Positions 12,048-23,253 of a stretch of 64,000 bases of DNA are shown here, in pieces. Position numbers and translations under genes: made by a program. The DNA comes from Aquatica leii. Taxonomy: Eukaryota > Arthropoda > Insecta > Coleoptera > Lampyridae. The DNA lies in contig CM069434.1 in the NCBI GenBank assembly GCA_035610365.1, positions 102,164,806-102,228,805 on the forward strand, written 5' to 3'. The notes beneath the pieces are model-generated. The model saw nothing but the letters and a program-made list of their open reading frames with translations. It made no database searches and was not told where the DNA came from. Numbering within the stretch: position 1 is the first letter of the stretch; every line of letters begins with the position of its first letter.

Positions 12048-13370
12048 AATAGAACTTAAATAAACAACGTAAATAAACAAACAACGTATGCGATTACGCG
12101 AAGTTTCGTACATACCGTGTTTTGGATAAAATATTGTAATAAAATTGAATAACACCAGTCACTAGGTGAAAAACGAAAAAGTTATTGAAATAATAAACGG
12201 CGTTCCATATACAGTGAATAACAAGTAAACACAAGAAGAAATGAAAAACATGCGTCACAAAGTATTTTCCATAAAGTGCTTGTAGTAAAATAAAAGCAAG
12301 TAGGTGTATAGACTAAAATTTGGTTTAAGCAAAAACAACAAAATAAAAAAATATTAAGTTTATGTACTTTAACTCTTAAACCATCTAAGGATTTTGGTAG
12401 TAAATAGTATACGGTGTCGCAAGGATCCTCATCGAAAAAAAAGTTTTCAATAATTACACTCTCAAACTTTTAGTTTCAGATTAAACTTTTACCTTTTATG
12501 ACATATAACAAAATTGAAAATAGCAATATTACCATAATAGCGGACAAAACGTGTAAGTAATATCATTGTAATATGCAATGTTTTTAATCTTTTCGGCATC
12601 AATTCGAACCGTCACTCAACGTAAACACTGTTTCAACATTATTCAAAATATTGAGAACGTTTAAAATCACATGCTCAGAAATATTTGTAAACTTTGATCG
12701 TGTTTATTTTTTCTTACATGTAGAACGTACACAGAAAATGAATATTTCATCTGTGTTTACTTAAATTTATTTCTTGCATCGTTTCACATATTTTAGGAAT
12801 ATTCGTGTTTAACGAAAAGTTTTTAGTTTAGTTATCGAATCTATTAATAGTTTTAATTTCATTATTTTTCAAAATTGTAAATGTAATAAAAGAAAATGAA
12901 ATAGCTACCAAAATGGAATACATTTATTTTGACAAACACTTTCGTATACAACCTAATGCAATTTAATTCATGTGAAACATTAAGGAATTTGCCACAAGTA
13001 TGTAATCGAGTTTCTCTGTGTATGTACTATGTATTTCTGTAACTAATTTATCATTTTCACAAAGGGAAACTGCTTTGTCTGAGATACTTCAAACTATTGG
13101 ACTGATTTATTAAAGCGGAGTATAACCAACTAAATTTATTTCTAAAAGTAAGTGATACATTGACTTTCTACATCCTTTTATTGAATTTTTTTAATACAAG
13201 TACTGTATTTGTTGACTTCAAGACGTCTATTTTATTCTATTTTTTATTGCTCTAGTTCTTATATCGTTTTTCTATTTTTATTAGTTCTTATTTTTGTTAT
13301 TGTCTTTCTAAGTGATACGTCATTTATTAAAATCGATCAAATTATTCAACCAAATAATACTGTTACGAAT
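12048..13370. other. AT-rich intergenic stretch
   Basis: About 1.3 kb without coding matches on either strand. The first bases of the next LTR start at 13371. No repeat boundaries were recognised inside it. Confidence 0.6.
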
Positions 13371-13649
13371 TTTAAAACTAATTTATTTATAAACTAAATA
13401 TTTACACGATTTAATTTAACTAAACTGCTCCACATAAGTTAGGGATATTGAAAATTGATTTTTCAAAAGAAAACAAAATTTTTCAAAGACAATTTTAAGC
13501 AATTTAGTTTTAAAATGTTTTTTTTTATTTAACAAATTTTAAAAAAAAATTAAACAAAAAGACAAGAAAAAATGAAAATTAGGTGAAAGTGACTAATAAC
13601 ATAATTTCAAATTAATAAAAAAAAAGAAAATGAACAAATTATTTCTTAA

Positions 13650-15330
13650 TTTCCCTTTCAGCAATAACCTCAGTGGCTTCAATGACAGCTTGGCAACGTC
13701 TTTGCATGCTGGTTATGAGATCACTAAAGTTTTCTTGCGGAATCTGTTCCCAGTGTTGTGGAAGCAAATTTCTCAATTGTTCCATTGTTTATGGTTGGGG
13801 ATTATGATGATCCAAAGCTCTCTGCAACTGATCCCAAGCATGCTCTATCGGATTTAAATGAGGCGATAGAGCAGGTAAAGGTAAATGCATTCACAACTGA
13901 CATGCATTGGTATGGACGAGCGTTATCGTCCAAAAACAGAAAACCAGATCCACACCTGTTTCAAGTATACTTCTGAATTCATGTTTCCCGGAATAAACAG
14001 CAAGTCCGTACGGCCATCACAACATATGCCTCTCCATACACAAACAGTGGGTTCTTTGAAAGCTTGCTTTCTAGTTTAATTCGGGTGTTGTTTCGCCCAA
14101 AGCAATCAATGCTTTTTTCGTTTCTTGAAAACTAGTGATTTAATACGTGCACTACATCCTCTTAGTTCAAAAACTAAGCAGTTTTTTTCTCACAACAAAA
14201 GTGCACACGCCTATGCCTATAACTTTAGATCCCATTGTTCTTAATTAAGTAAAAATTAGCCACAACGCAGTTTGTTCGCGATGTTTCCAACTTTAGTTTA
14301 TTTTTCGCAACTAGAAGGGCCTGCTTTATGCAGAAAAACATTTTGACAAGATTTTTTGTTTGACAGTTTTGCTTATTTTTTCTGAGATGGCATTTTGACG
14401 TTTGTTGTAGATAAGAATCGAGATTAACAAAATATCAAATTTCTATAATTACTCATTATCTTAATATTATCTTTAGAACTCTAAAAAAGTTTCCAGGTAT
14501 TGTCTTAATATCGTCATACCACTTGATTAGAAAGCGACTTACTCCTAGTTTTTTTTCCATGGTCTCCACTATGTGATTACTCATGACTATTGTGTACGTC
14601 GCATTAGAGTTATGTGACTTGCTCATTCCATTTTGTTGCAAAGTTTAATCTATTGTCGTTCTGTCTTTTATTGTAACGGTTAATACTGTTTGTGGTCTAA
14701 ATTTTGTGTAATGTTTTCTTTGTCCCAAATGTGTCAATTTTAAAAGGAGTTTATTATAGCCCATGTTTCTACAATATCTAATGTTTTATTGTAGTTGACG
14801 AAAGCTAAGTACAAGTCTAAACTATATTTCTTATGTTACGTATTGTTTGCAGTTGATCTATAACACTATAGTGCTTGCGGAATCTTGTTTGTTCCGGCGG
14901 CTAATAATTGTCAACCAGCTGCTTCCACTCTTCTGTCCAATTGACACACGCTCTCTTGCCGATTCTATTCTTAGTCGCCTATGTTCACGAGTCAATGGTA
15001 TACCTCTAAAAAGTCGTCTAGAACGTAAATTGAGATCCCTTAAACGTCTTCTGACAGTTTCAGCTGATATTGCTGTTCCTCTGGCTTCTGCAAGTCTTCT
15101 GCTCAACATTCGATATGTGCTCAAAGGTTCTCCGCGTGCAGAAATGGTGACATATCGGTCTTCAGGTACCCCTGGTAGTTATTGATGGGTCTTTCTTCAA
15201 CAGATTCAGTTGCTTGGAAACGGTTAAAAAGTCTAGAAATAACACATTGGCTAAATTGAAAAAAAGTCGCTACGTCACTTTGTCCATTTGCTCTATTTGC
15301 TTCGTCAGATGTTAATTGATGTCTAGGCAT
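13650..15330 (-). pseudogene. Tc1-like transposase fragments
   Basis: At 15121-15330 the minus strand starts MPRHQLTSDEANRA and contains SQCVISRLFNRFQATESVEE, the first helix-turn-helix of Tc1 transposases. At 14858-15124 it encodes the second (SRRLAEARGTAISAETVRRR; LTREHRRLRIESARERV). The catalytic part reappears at 13650-14090 in shifting frames: TVCVWRGICCDGRTDL, FLDDNARPY, PHLNPIEHAWDQLQRAL. That supplies the second D and the third catalytic position (E in NPIEHAW). About 0.7 kb between 14090 and 14858 is not recognisable and holds no clear first catalytic D. Terminal inverted repeats were not identified. Confidence 0.85.
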
Positions 15331-15643
15331 TGGGAATCAGCAACAAACAAAATTTTGATACAAAATTTGCACAATAAGTCAACAAAGTGAAACAAACAAA
15401 CAATTGATTTATTAGAACGGGTTTGAAAGAGAGGAATGCTACATTTATCCGTATGACATAAGTACGATAACTAGCAACTTTAATAAAGTGTCAAACATGA
15501 CAAAAATTTGAAAACTAAAGAATTGAGCAGATTTTCAGAGATATCTTTAACTTATGTGAATCAGTTTAGTTAACTAACACGTTTCGCGCACTTCTTAGTT
15601 AGTTTTCGGTTGTTTGTTTGAGTTTTGCGATTTATCTCACGCC

Positions 15644-15675
15644 CTGATGAAGCATCTTACGAAAGTGGGCGAAAC
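15644..15675 (+). ncRNA. Hammerhead-like core motif (weak candidate)
   Basis: CTGATGA at 15644-15650 and GAAAC at 15671-15675 have the spacing and order of the two conserved strands of a hammerhead ribozyme core. Such ribozymes are known in Penelope-like elements and retrozymes. The intervening 20 bases do not form a good stem II (only CTT/AAG pairs clearly), so this may be a decayed copy or coincidence. Confidence 0.2.
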
Positions 15676-16209
15676 GTTGGCAACTTCGGTTACAACAACA
15701 ATGACACGGTCCAAACCCAGAAAACATTCTTATCTTAGTATAGATTCTGACCGTGGAAACCTTTGCTATTACATTAACACTAACGGTGTTTAAGAAAAAC
15801 AACTTACATTAATTTATACATTACCATCACTCGGTATTTATCCGCACTTTTTATTTATCTAAAATTGGTGTTTTTTTATGTTTACAACACGTTCGCGGCG
15901 TTATATTTATCTTTTTACTGGCACGCGCGTTCAACACTTAATTTATTTAAACGGACAAAACCTTCTTCCGATTCAATTCAAAAAGTCTCCGACTTTTTAT
16001 ATTCTTCCGTTATCGCAATGCATAATGTTTCATTCTTTTCGATAAGCGTCCCAAAGTTTACAAATACTTCGGGAACGCTTCACTGTCTCTTTCTTAAGAC
16101 TATTCTGTCTTAGAACAGAAAACTAGACGCAACACCGGTAAAAAGGGTTCGTGGCGATAGCGGTAGTTTTTTTCTATGTTGGTAACTTCCTTGAGCATAA
16201 AAGTAGCTG

Positions 16210-16490
16210 TCAATGGATCTGACCCGATGTTCTACTTGGATGGTAACTAGTGATCAACACTTGAACGTCTGTTTCTCGGTAGACAACCTCCAACATATTT
16301 CTAACTGTCCTCCAATCCAGTTCATTTAAGTCACAACCAAGATTGGGTACTGCCAATTTCTTAATGTTACTCCATTTCTCTCTTGAGATTCCATAATATT
16401 CGCTACATGTTTTCGTATGACGGCACATTAGTGACCAGATATAAAACGAAGCGTCAGTCATCACGTAGTTTTAAGACTTCGTCGACCGTT
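16210..16490 (-). pseudogene. Macro-domain remnant of gypsy copy A
   Basis: The minus strand encodes KKLAVPNLGCDLNELDWRTV followed by RNMLEVVYRETDVQVLITSY and a stop. This is the C-terminal half of an OARD1/TARG1-like macro domain, the ADP-ribose-ester hydrolase fold. The GCGLD signature of the family is changed to GCDLN. The N-terminal half is missing: integrase text (DRMKTRYDV, near 16510) runs straight into the middle of the domain. Because it lies inside the LTRs, it is a component of the element. In this copy it is not functional. Confidence 0.8.
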
Positions 16491-16546
16491 GACGTCATAT
16501 CTGGTCTTCATTCTGTCGCTGGCGATGTGTGTGTTTTAGGGACCGC

Positions 16547-17560
16547 TTAATGTACTTCGTCTAGCCTCTTCATAAACTTACTGACGTAGTCTACTCCAGC
16601 AACTTCTTCTTCTAGTCTTAGTCTAAATTGGAGATCGCATGGCAGACGTATTTTGCGACCGAGCATCACACACGATGGTGTTGGGCTTGTGCTTTCTTGA
16701 ACAGATGATCGGTATGTCATTAAGATAAGGTGCAAGTACTAATCCCAATCTCTTTAGTGTTTAGACACTAAGTACTAAGTAGTTTCACATTATTCGATTT
16801 TTGAAACAGAAACTCCAAGTTACGGTTTTGGTCGGAATGTAATTCTAACGGAACTCCAAACCGACAAAAAACTTTTTTATTAAAACGTCTGCGACTGTAG
16901 CTGCTTCTTGAATGGGTATGGCGTAAGTCTCTGTCCATTTCATGAAATAATGCATAGCACCTGTGACACTCAGCTTTTCGGCACTACCAACTGCACTCTG
17001 TTTTCTGTGTTTTTGACACTTTTTAGGGATCGTTTAAGAAGACCGTCTTCCACTTTCAGAGTCCCACTGCGCCCGGTATGTTTTGATGTTTTTGTTCGAA
17101 ACAGGTTGATGGTCGACCGTTTGTTTTTCAGTTCTGGAATACTTTTATATCGGACTCGTTTTCTTGTTCGCGACGCAACTGCTCAGGTTCTCAGTCCTCA
17201 TCGATCATAGCAGTTTTTTGGAGACATCTTTTTTTTTAAGTCGTGGACAATGGCTGCAGTCTGTCACAAGACATTAGCGTTCTGATGACTGCTTCCGGCA
17301 CGGTGTTCTGTGTCATAATCATACTCTTGCAGTCTCTCGATCCATCTTGCTACATGTCCTTCGTACTACGAAGCTCCAATAGCCATTTCAAAGCGGCGTG
17401 TTCCGTCCTTAGTCCGTCTATACAAATATTTGTAGAAGTGTTCTATGGACTTGACGATTGCTAACAGCTCTCTTCTAATACAGTCAATGACTGGACAAAA
17501 CTTTACTAAAAGACGCGATAACTTTTTCTTTTCCATCTTGCGCTTGTGAAAAAACTGCAC
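16547..17560 (-). pseudogene. Gypsy RNase H end and integrase, copy A
   Basis: Near 17366-17560 the minus strand has the RNase H segment RRELLAIVKSIEHFYKYLYR. Near 16870-16970 a second frame has integrase-core text (AMHYFMKWTETYAIP; QEAATVADVLIKKFF). At 16547-16735 it ends with the post-core segment LMTYRSSVQESTSPTPS and the DYVSKFMKRLDEVH helix. The zinc-binding region and much of the core have been lost or scrambled by indels. Confidence 0.78.
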
Positions 17561-17587
17561 CTATGACCAGATTACTTGCATCGGTAT

Positions 17588-18740
17588 CTAAACAAAATTT
17601 CTAGTTTTTCTTTGATAATTTAAAATTACCAAAATAACTAGGTCTGGTTTTAGGTGATGAAAAGCGTTTTCGCAGTCTTCATTCCATTTAAATTCTACTC
17701 TTTCCTTAGTTAATTTTGTCAAAGGTTTGGCAATATTGATAAATCCGGATACAAATCGGCTATAATAGGTACACAACCCAAGAAAACTGCGAACTTGATG
17801 TTTGTCGATTGGTCTTAGCCATGCTTGCACTGCTCGAACCTTGTCTGGGTCAGCTTTATCTCTAGATATGACGTGCCCTAGGTATTGCATTACTTTCTTG
17901 AATACGTGAAACTTCTTTACTCTCAGTTTTAGATTTGCCCTACGTAGTAGTTGCAACACTGCTGTTAGATTATTCAAATGTTCTTCAAACAACTGTCAAA
18001 CCACAATCACGTCGTCTAGATAAACCAAATACGTTTTCACAAACCGAAGGGCATTACAGTGAACTGCCACAAACCAGTTCCAATCGTAAAAGCTTTTTTT
18101 CCACGGTCTTTAAGTTCCATTTCTACCTACCAGTAACCACTCTTTAACTCCAAAGTAGAAAATTACTAGGATCCTGACAGGGTGTCTAAAGTGGCGTCAA
18201 TTCTCGGTAAAGGGTGCTGTCTTTTTTAGTCACGTCGTTAAGTTGTCTGTAATCTACGCAAAACCTTGTTGAAACATCTTTCTTTTTTACTAGCACCCCT
18301 GGGGGTACCCATGGACTAATTAATGGTTCAATCACATCTTCTCTTTCCATATCCGTAATTATTTGTGAATGTTGCCTTATCGGCTGAGCGTCTGCGGTAT
18401 TCATTTTGTGCTTTACCACGTTAGTTGTTTCTTTGGAAACCCTCTCTAAATACATCTTGATACTGCTAGATCAACACTTTAACTTTAGCCAGCTGGTCTT
18501 TGCTGAGGTTTTGGTACTTGTAGGTAAGAATGTCTAATGCACTATATTAGATAATAATAATAGACTAGAATTCACGCACCTCAAAATTTGAGATACTGGC
18601 GTGCATTGGTCTACCACGGTCTTCTTTTTCAACGTTTCTGGATCTGAGTTGACATTCAAGATCCTTACTGGCAACGTGTTTTTCACTCGTACTAATGTGC
18701 TGCCAACGAGTACTCCTTTTTCAACCAAGTCACCCTCCAT
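17588..18740 (-). pseudogene. Gypsy reverse transcriptase, copy A
   Basis: From 18740 downward: MEGDLVEKGVLVGSTLVRV and VRILNVNSDPETL, then RT itself (WVPPGVLVKKKDVSTRFCV; DYRQLNDVTKKDS), a frame break, the YLDD box near 18010, and the thumb/connection region at 17588-17992 (LNNLTAVLQLLRRANLKLRV; LGHVISRDKADPDKVRAVQA; FLGLCTYYSRFVSGF). The central palm around 18050-18180 is degraded. It would have made element cDNA; this copy cannot. Confidence 0.85.
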
Positions 18741-18767
18741 TGGTTCAATAGCGCGAATGTAGCATTC

Positions 18768-19380
18768 CTAGAAATTTCTATTAAGGCGTGCCATCACCAC
18801 ACTTTCAGTCATTTCAGGCAGAGTCACGTCTTGACTCACTAAGACTCGCATGGCTGTCTTCTTTGATAAATGAAAAGGAATTTCTTCACTGTCAATCTTT
18901 AGGAAATCGTTCTTCATATCCAAATGGAGCCCATACTTCTTTATGGCTACCAGTGCTTGATGGTCGAGTACCCCATTTTTCAAACCAATGGTCACTTGTA
19001 CTTGTTCATGACTAGGTATTTTTTTGCCCGTTGCCTTTCGAAATCGTCCTGATACTGGTGACGTCTACTCATTTTCTCTCTATTGCTTCTATTTTGTTTT
19101 CTAGAAGTTGGCATATTTCTTTTCCTAAATTTAACATTTGAGTTTTTTCTTGAATAATTTCATTTTGGTTTCCTACACTAACTTGTATTCGTTTTTCAAT
19201 AGTCTTGAATTTTTAATGCTCGTTCGTATTTCTTTATTTAGACTTCTAGAATTTTCCTCAATTTTCTTAGAATTTTCGTACAATTTTTCATCCATTTTTT
19301 TTATTCATCGATTCTTGACCATTTTTTATTGATTCGAGAAATTTAAACAGTTTAGCAACCATTTTTGTTTGATAACGAGT
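18768..19380 (-). pseudogene. Gypsy gag N-terminus and protease remnant, copy A
   Basis: At 19040-19370 the minus strand has a lysine- and glutamate-rich, coiled-coil-like gag start (MVAKLFKFLESIKNGQESMN) with stops. At 18768-18995 follows VTIGLKNGVLDHQALV, KYGLHLDMKNDFLKID and VLVSQDVTLPEMTESVVMAR. That is the region around the protease in this lineage. The gag middle, zinc knuckle and protease active site are deleted. Confidence 0.65.
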
Positions 19381-19487
19381 TACCAGCATAAGTTATAAGA
19401 CGGATAAAAAGTTTAAGAAAACTAAATTTTAATAATGCCCGATTTTTTATTATTGAATGCATTAAATTATTTTTATTACCGCACACC

Positions 19488-19874
19488 TGTAATTTATTGA
19501 CAAACTAAATATTTACATGATTTAATTTAATTACTTTTAACTAACATTAATAAAATGCAACGGTATTTAAGAAAAACAACTTGCATTCATTTATATATTA
19601 CTATCACTCGGTGTTTACTATCCGCACATTTCATTTATCTAAAACTAGTATTTGTTTATGTTTACAACACGTTCGCGATGTTATATTTCCTTTTTACCGG
19701 CACGCGCGTTCAACAATTAATTTATTTAAACCAACAGTCTTCATCTGATTCAATTCGAAAACTGACTCCAACTTCTTCCTAACACTTTTTATATTCATCC
19801 GTTACAGGAATCTAGAATATTCCATTCTTTTCGATGAGCGTTCCGAAGTTTCCAAATACTTCGGCAACGCTTCA
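19488..19874 (-). repeat. 5' LTR of macro-gypsy copy A
   Basis: 387 bp, similar along its length to the two parts of the left LTR; shared stretches include ACAACACGTTCGCG and GGCACGCGCGTTCAACA. It ends TTCA at 19874 and is followed by the TSD ATAC. Confidence 0.85.
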
Positions 19875-19984
19875 ATACAAAAGCGCTTCCAGAGTAAATA
19901 TGGCAATTATATGAAGACAAGTTCATGTTAAATATGAGTAAAGACAATGGCCTAGCTGTGTTGGTTGAGTTTGGTGCTCGTAAT

Positions 19985-20450
19985 TTAATTAACATATGGA
20001 AAATAGAACTTACCTGTGCTTCTCCGATGCAAATATGTCATCACAAATTCACTGGGGCTTATTATTCCTGATATTTTTCCGACATAAAAATATGCCCCAG
20101 ACTTTAGGTTCAATTTTACGAGAACAAAAACATTCTGCTGTAATACGTCACTGTCTGTCAGAAGACTGACACTTTTTATATTATCAAAGTCAAGTAGAGC
20201 CGTCAATGTTAAGCTGCTTGTGCTCAGCTTTCACTTCTATTTTTCAGCAGTTTTTAGGTTGTTTCTTCGGGGAATACTGGTTCTAAAACTCGCTTTTGAT
20301 ATCTTTTATCCTTGAGTGTTTTACATATTGCTTTTTCAGCTTCGATTTTTTTTTCTGTAGTTTCGGTGAAAATCCGTAACTTTTCCTTCCTGATTTTTAC
20401 TTTGTTTGTTTTCTTTATAGTTGTTTTTGGAAACGGTCAGACCATTTCAC
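19985..20450 (-). pseudogene. Tail of a pogo/jerky-type (DDE_1) transposase
   Basis: The minus strand reads KIRKEKLRIFTETTEKKIEA, a diverged form of the basic RKGKSRILTDTPEK motif found after the DDE domain in pogo/jerky-like proteins. Farther on it gives VFVLVKLNLKSGAYFYVGKI and LHRRSTGKFYFPYV, a small C-terminal domain seen in insect jerky-like proteins. Stops lie between. The catalytic domain is absent from the window. Assignment rests on remembered motif resemblance only. Confidence 0.5.
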
Positions 20451-21080
20451 TCTAAGTTAAATATAAGGGTCCTAAGTTAAATTTGTTAGCAACCTTTCCG
20501 GTAGTGGCTTCCGTTAGTAACAACCACGTCACCGCAGCTAACTACAATATTTGTGAGTGGTCGTGGTTGAAAAACTATAATAAAAAAAAAACTAGACATC
20601 ACTCCTTGTACTAATATGAACTTTGACTCGGAGACATCAAGGGTACTTCTGAACCCACTACGAAAAATAGGTTAACTAATTATTGTCATCATCCTGTATA
20701 AAATACTAAGGTTTATTAATACCGGATACACATCATCGCCGAATTGCTTGGGAAATCTAAAAATGTAATAATACACGTGGTGTTTTGTTTAAAATAACAA
20801 AATTAATAGCTACTTCCGGTTGAATGGGAAGTTGCACACTGTAAAAATATTTTGTTTCTATCGAGATTTACAGGTTATTTTACCCTCTAACGCACGGGTA
20901 TATAAAATCTTGCATTTGTATGTCTGTCTGTCTCCCTACTCCTCCTACGACCGATTTTTATGAATGATACCTCATTTTCTTCAGGAGGTCAAGCCGCTTC
21001 GCGTACGCAAGGTTATATGTTAACTTTTCAGCGAATGCGTTCGACGGACGTTTCACGCATGATTGAGTCCCAATCTAAAA
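20451..21080. other. Non-coding stretch with repeat debris
   Basis: No gene seen. Around 20920-20975 it has TGTCTGTCTGTCTCC followed by CGACCGATTTTTATGAATGA, a phrase common in dispersed insect repeats, but no boundaries were found. Confidence 0.45.
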
Positions 21081-21084
21081 GCGA

Positions 21085-22700
21085 TCAGGCATTCTCGGTG
21101 CCTACGAAGTTCGTCCCATTATCACTGTAAACTATTCGAGGTCTGTCCCGACGCGACACAAAATTTTGTAAGGTATGTAGAAAATTTGGAGTAGACAGAG
21201 ATGTCGTCAGCTCTAAATGAACCGCTCGGAAAACAGCGCACGTAAACAAACATATCCAAACTTTAACACCATTTTTTAGGTAGAACGGCCTTGCAAAATC
21301 CACTCTCGTCACTTCAAAAAGAGCTGCGTCACGAACCCTGTCTAATGATAATGGCGGAGGCTCTACAATTAAAGGTTTTGCGTTCTACATGTTTCACACT
21401 TTGATATAACTGATCTGACTGTCCGCCTACCGTCCAAGATTCAAAACCTCTCCCTAAAAAAAACTTAACATACCTTGAGTCCCAACATGGCATGATTTTA
21501 CGTGTATGTTCATGATCAAACTCCTAGTGAAAGGATGTTTAGAAGAAAGCACAATGGGGTACCGATAATTTTCAGTGTCTTCTCTATTAAAGTCTCTAGA
21601 TCACCGCCCTAGATCTTAATCAAATAAGACCTTGCTCGTCGCTAAAAGGATTGAGACTACTAATTCTCTTGCTAGAAAACGCTTCCTTTTGCACCAATCT
21701 GAAAATTAACGTCTCCGACGAGTTTTGTTCTTCAAAAGACAATTCACCACAATTCTGATCTGGACGCCTACAATTTTGAACAAACCGAAGTATGCGAGCC
21801 ATCATTCGCACAGTTTTAGTGTATTTAGAAAAGTAGTCTAGATGCCAAGCGCAACAGTCTCCAAAATTCATAAGCGTAGTAACCAACATCTTCTTGCGCT
21901 CGCCGTTAATTTCATCCTCGTTGCAGATTATTTTCACGGACAGCCATCATTTATGTGCTTCGTGTAGCCCTCACACCATCTGGATCCAAAGAGTTGTCTA
22001 AGAGAGCATCCAATCGAGGTCAGAAAAAACAATCAATCTGCCCTATGTTCACGCTCACATGCGTATACAGTCGAGGACTTATAGTTGCCGCTAGCAACTC
22101 CAAATATGGTATAGTGATTTTCGAACTAGCTCTAGCTTTGGCAGCCAACAAAATACAGAAACGTTGCCACGCAAAACTACTCGCGCAGACACAACACAAG
22201 CATAGGCATCTTGGCTCGCATCACAGAATGTATGTATGCTCAAATCACGTGATTACGGGTCGCCCACCAGTATATAGCGACGTAGATCAATTTTCGACAA
22301 GTGATGCAAATCCTTCATCCAACTTTTGAATGCTTGAGCCGTGACATCATCCACTAACTGATCCCAAGTTAACTCGTTCTTCCACAATCTCTCCAGCATT
22401 AACGATTGTCTGTCCTTTTCGCTCACAGACGCATCGTACACAGGTCGAATTTTTGTTGTCGCACTGTTGCCCTTAATGTCTATGATGTCTTAATTCTATA
22501 GTTTACAGACAGCCGAATCTAGCTTCGTTTGAGCCAATTTATAGTTAGTCGAGAGAGGATGGTGGTCTTCTAACCATGGAAGATAAACTTCATAACACCC
22601 ATCTTTATTATCATTCACGGTTTGCAAGAAGAACTTCTTAGCTGCCACGGCTGTTTCCTCCTTGGTTCGCTTATCATAAAGTTCCTTATTCCTAGCGCTT
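21085..22700 (-). pseudogene. BEL/Pao element 2 RT/RNase H/integrase remnants
   Basis: At 21085-21380 the minus strand encodes the integrase core: RVRDAALFEVTRVDFARPFY, VWICLFTCAVFRAVHLELTT and YSDNGTNFVG, so the D and DNG acidic positions are visible. At 21620-21937 lies the Pao-specific segment before integrase (FGDCCAWHLDYFSKYTKTVR). At 22080-22250 is the RNase H start (FCDASQDAYACVV) in a broken frame. At 22253-22441 are MYDASVSEKDRQSLMLERLW and WMKDLHHLSKIDLRRYI. The RT palm between VYDAS and the distal part has been deleted. The plus-strand open stretch at 21955-22329 is a shadow. Confidence 0.82.
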
Positions 22701-22898
22701 AAAATTCCCGCAAATCTGTTATGGAGGCATTTTTCACAAATAGATTCAAAGTGTTCATAGCTATATTAGAACGTACACTAATAGACGGCATTTTACCCAT
22801 AAGTGTCTACCCCAGCAGATATTTGAACATTTAAGATGCGCATCTCATTGGTCCCATGGTCCATAAGAAACTGGAGTTACCTCTCCACAAATCGTCAG

Positions 22899-23250
22899 CT
22901 AATCTAAGGCCTCGAATGTGTAAAAATACGTCCCATTACAAATTGTGACGTCATATGAGTGTGAGTGTTTACCATCTTTGACCCACTGAACAAACAATAA
23001 ACGATTTTTTTCCAGACGTTTAGGTCGGTATCCTAGTTGTGTAACAGTCTCCTTTAAGATGTAAGACCTTTGCGATCCACTATCGTTCAGTGCTCTAATC
23101 ACTTTACAACCATTAGCTCTCTTCAAGGTCGTTCCTAGAGTTTGCGGAAACACCTGCGTGTTGGTCCGGTTGGTCAATGTTTGGTCTGCATCCCTTTTCT
23201 GAGAGTAAGTCAACTGCTTGTTGTCTATCTCCTGCCTGAGAAAAAGCATC
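22899..23250 (-). pseudogene. BEL/Pao element 2 aspartic protease
   Basis: The minus strand encodes VFPQTLGTTLKRANGCKVIR followed by ALNDSGSQRSYILKETVTQL. This is the Pao protease start (DUF1758) with the D-S-G catalytic triplet present in NDSGS. The upstream edge at 23250 is cut by the ISL2EU element; its continuation is at 28072 (gag C-terminus). Confidence 0.85.
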
Positions 23251-23253
23251 AAT

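Larger units (their letters stand above)
13371..16082 (-). repeat. 3' LTR of macro-gypsy copy A, interrupted
   Basis: The outer ~55 bp (13371 to about 13425) match the start of the right LTR, including AAACTAAATATTTACACG. The match resumes near 15775 and runs to TTCA at 16082. The inner edge is preceded on the minus strand by a purine tract AAGAAAGAGACAG. About 2.3 kb of foreign DNA with Tc1 fragments lies between. Confidence 0.8.
13371..19874 (-). mobile_element. Ty3/gypsy element carrying a macro domain (copy A)
   Basis: Bounded by LTRs that start TGTTACGAA (left) and end CAACGCTTCA (right, 19874). The 4 bp outside each end are identical (ATAC at 13367-13370 and 19875-19878), the TSD length expected for Ty3/gypsy. 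On the minus strand the order is 5' LTR, gag N-terminus, protease, RT, RNase H, integrase, macro domain, 3' LTR. The 3' LTR is broken by a ~2.3-kb insertion. Gag, protease and integrase carry deletions and frameshifts, so the copy is dead. Its value is that intact boundaries prove the macro domain belongs to the element. Confidence 0.88.

Noticed and set aside
20915-20985. TGTCTGTCTGTC tract followed by CGACCGATTTTTATGA as a defined element end
   Set aside because: A phrase found in many dispersed insect repeats; no boundary, TSD or coding part could be tied to it.
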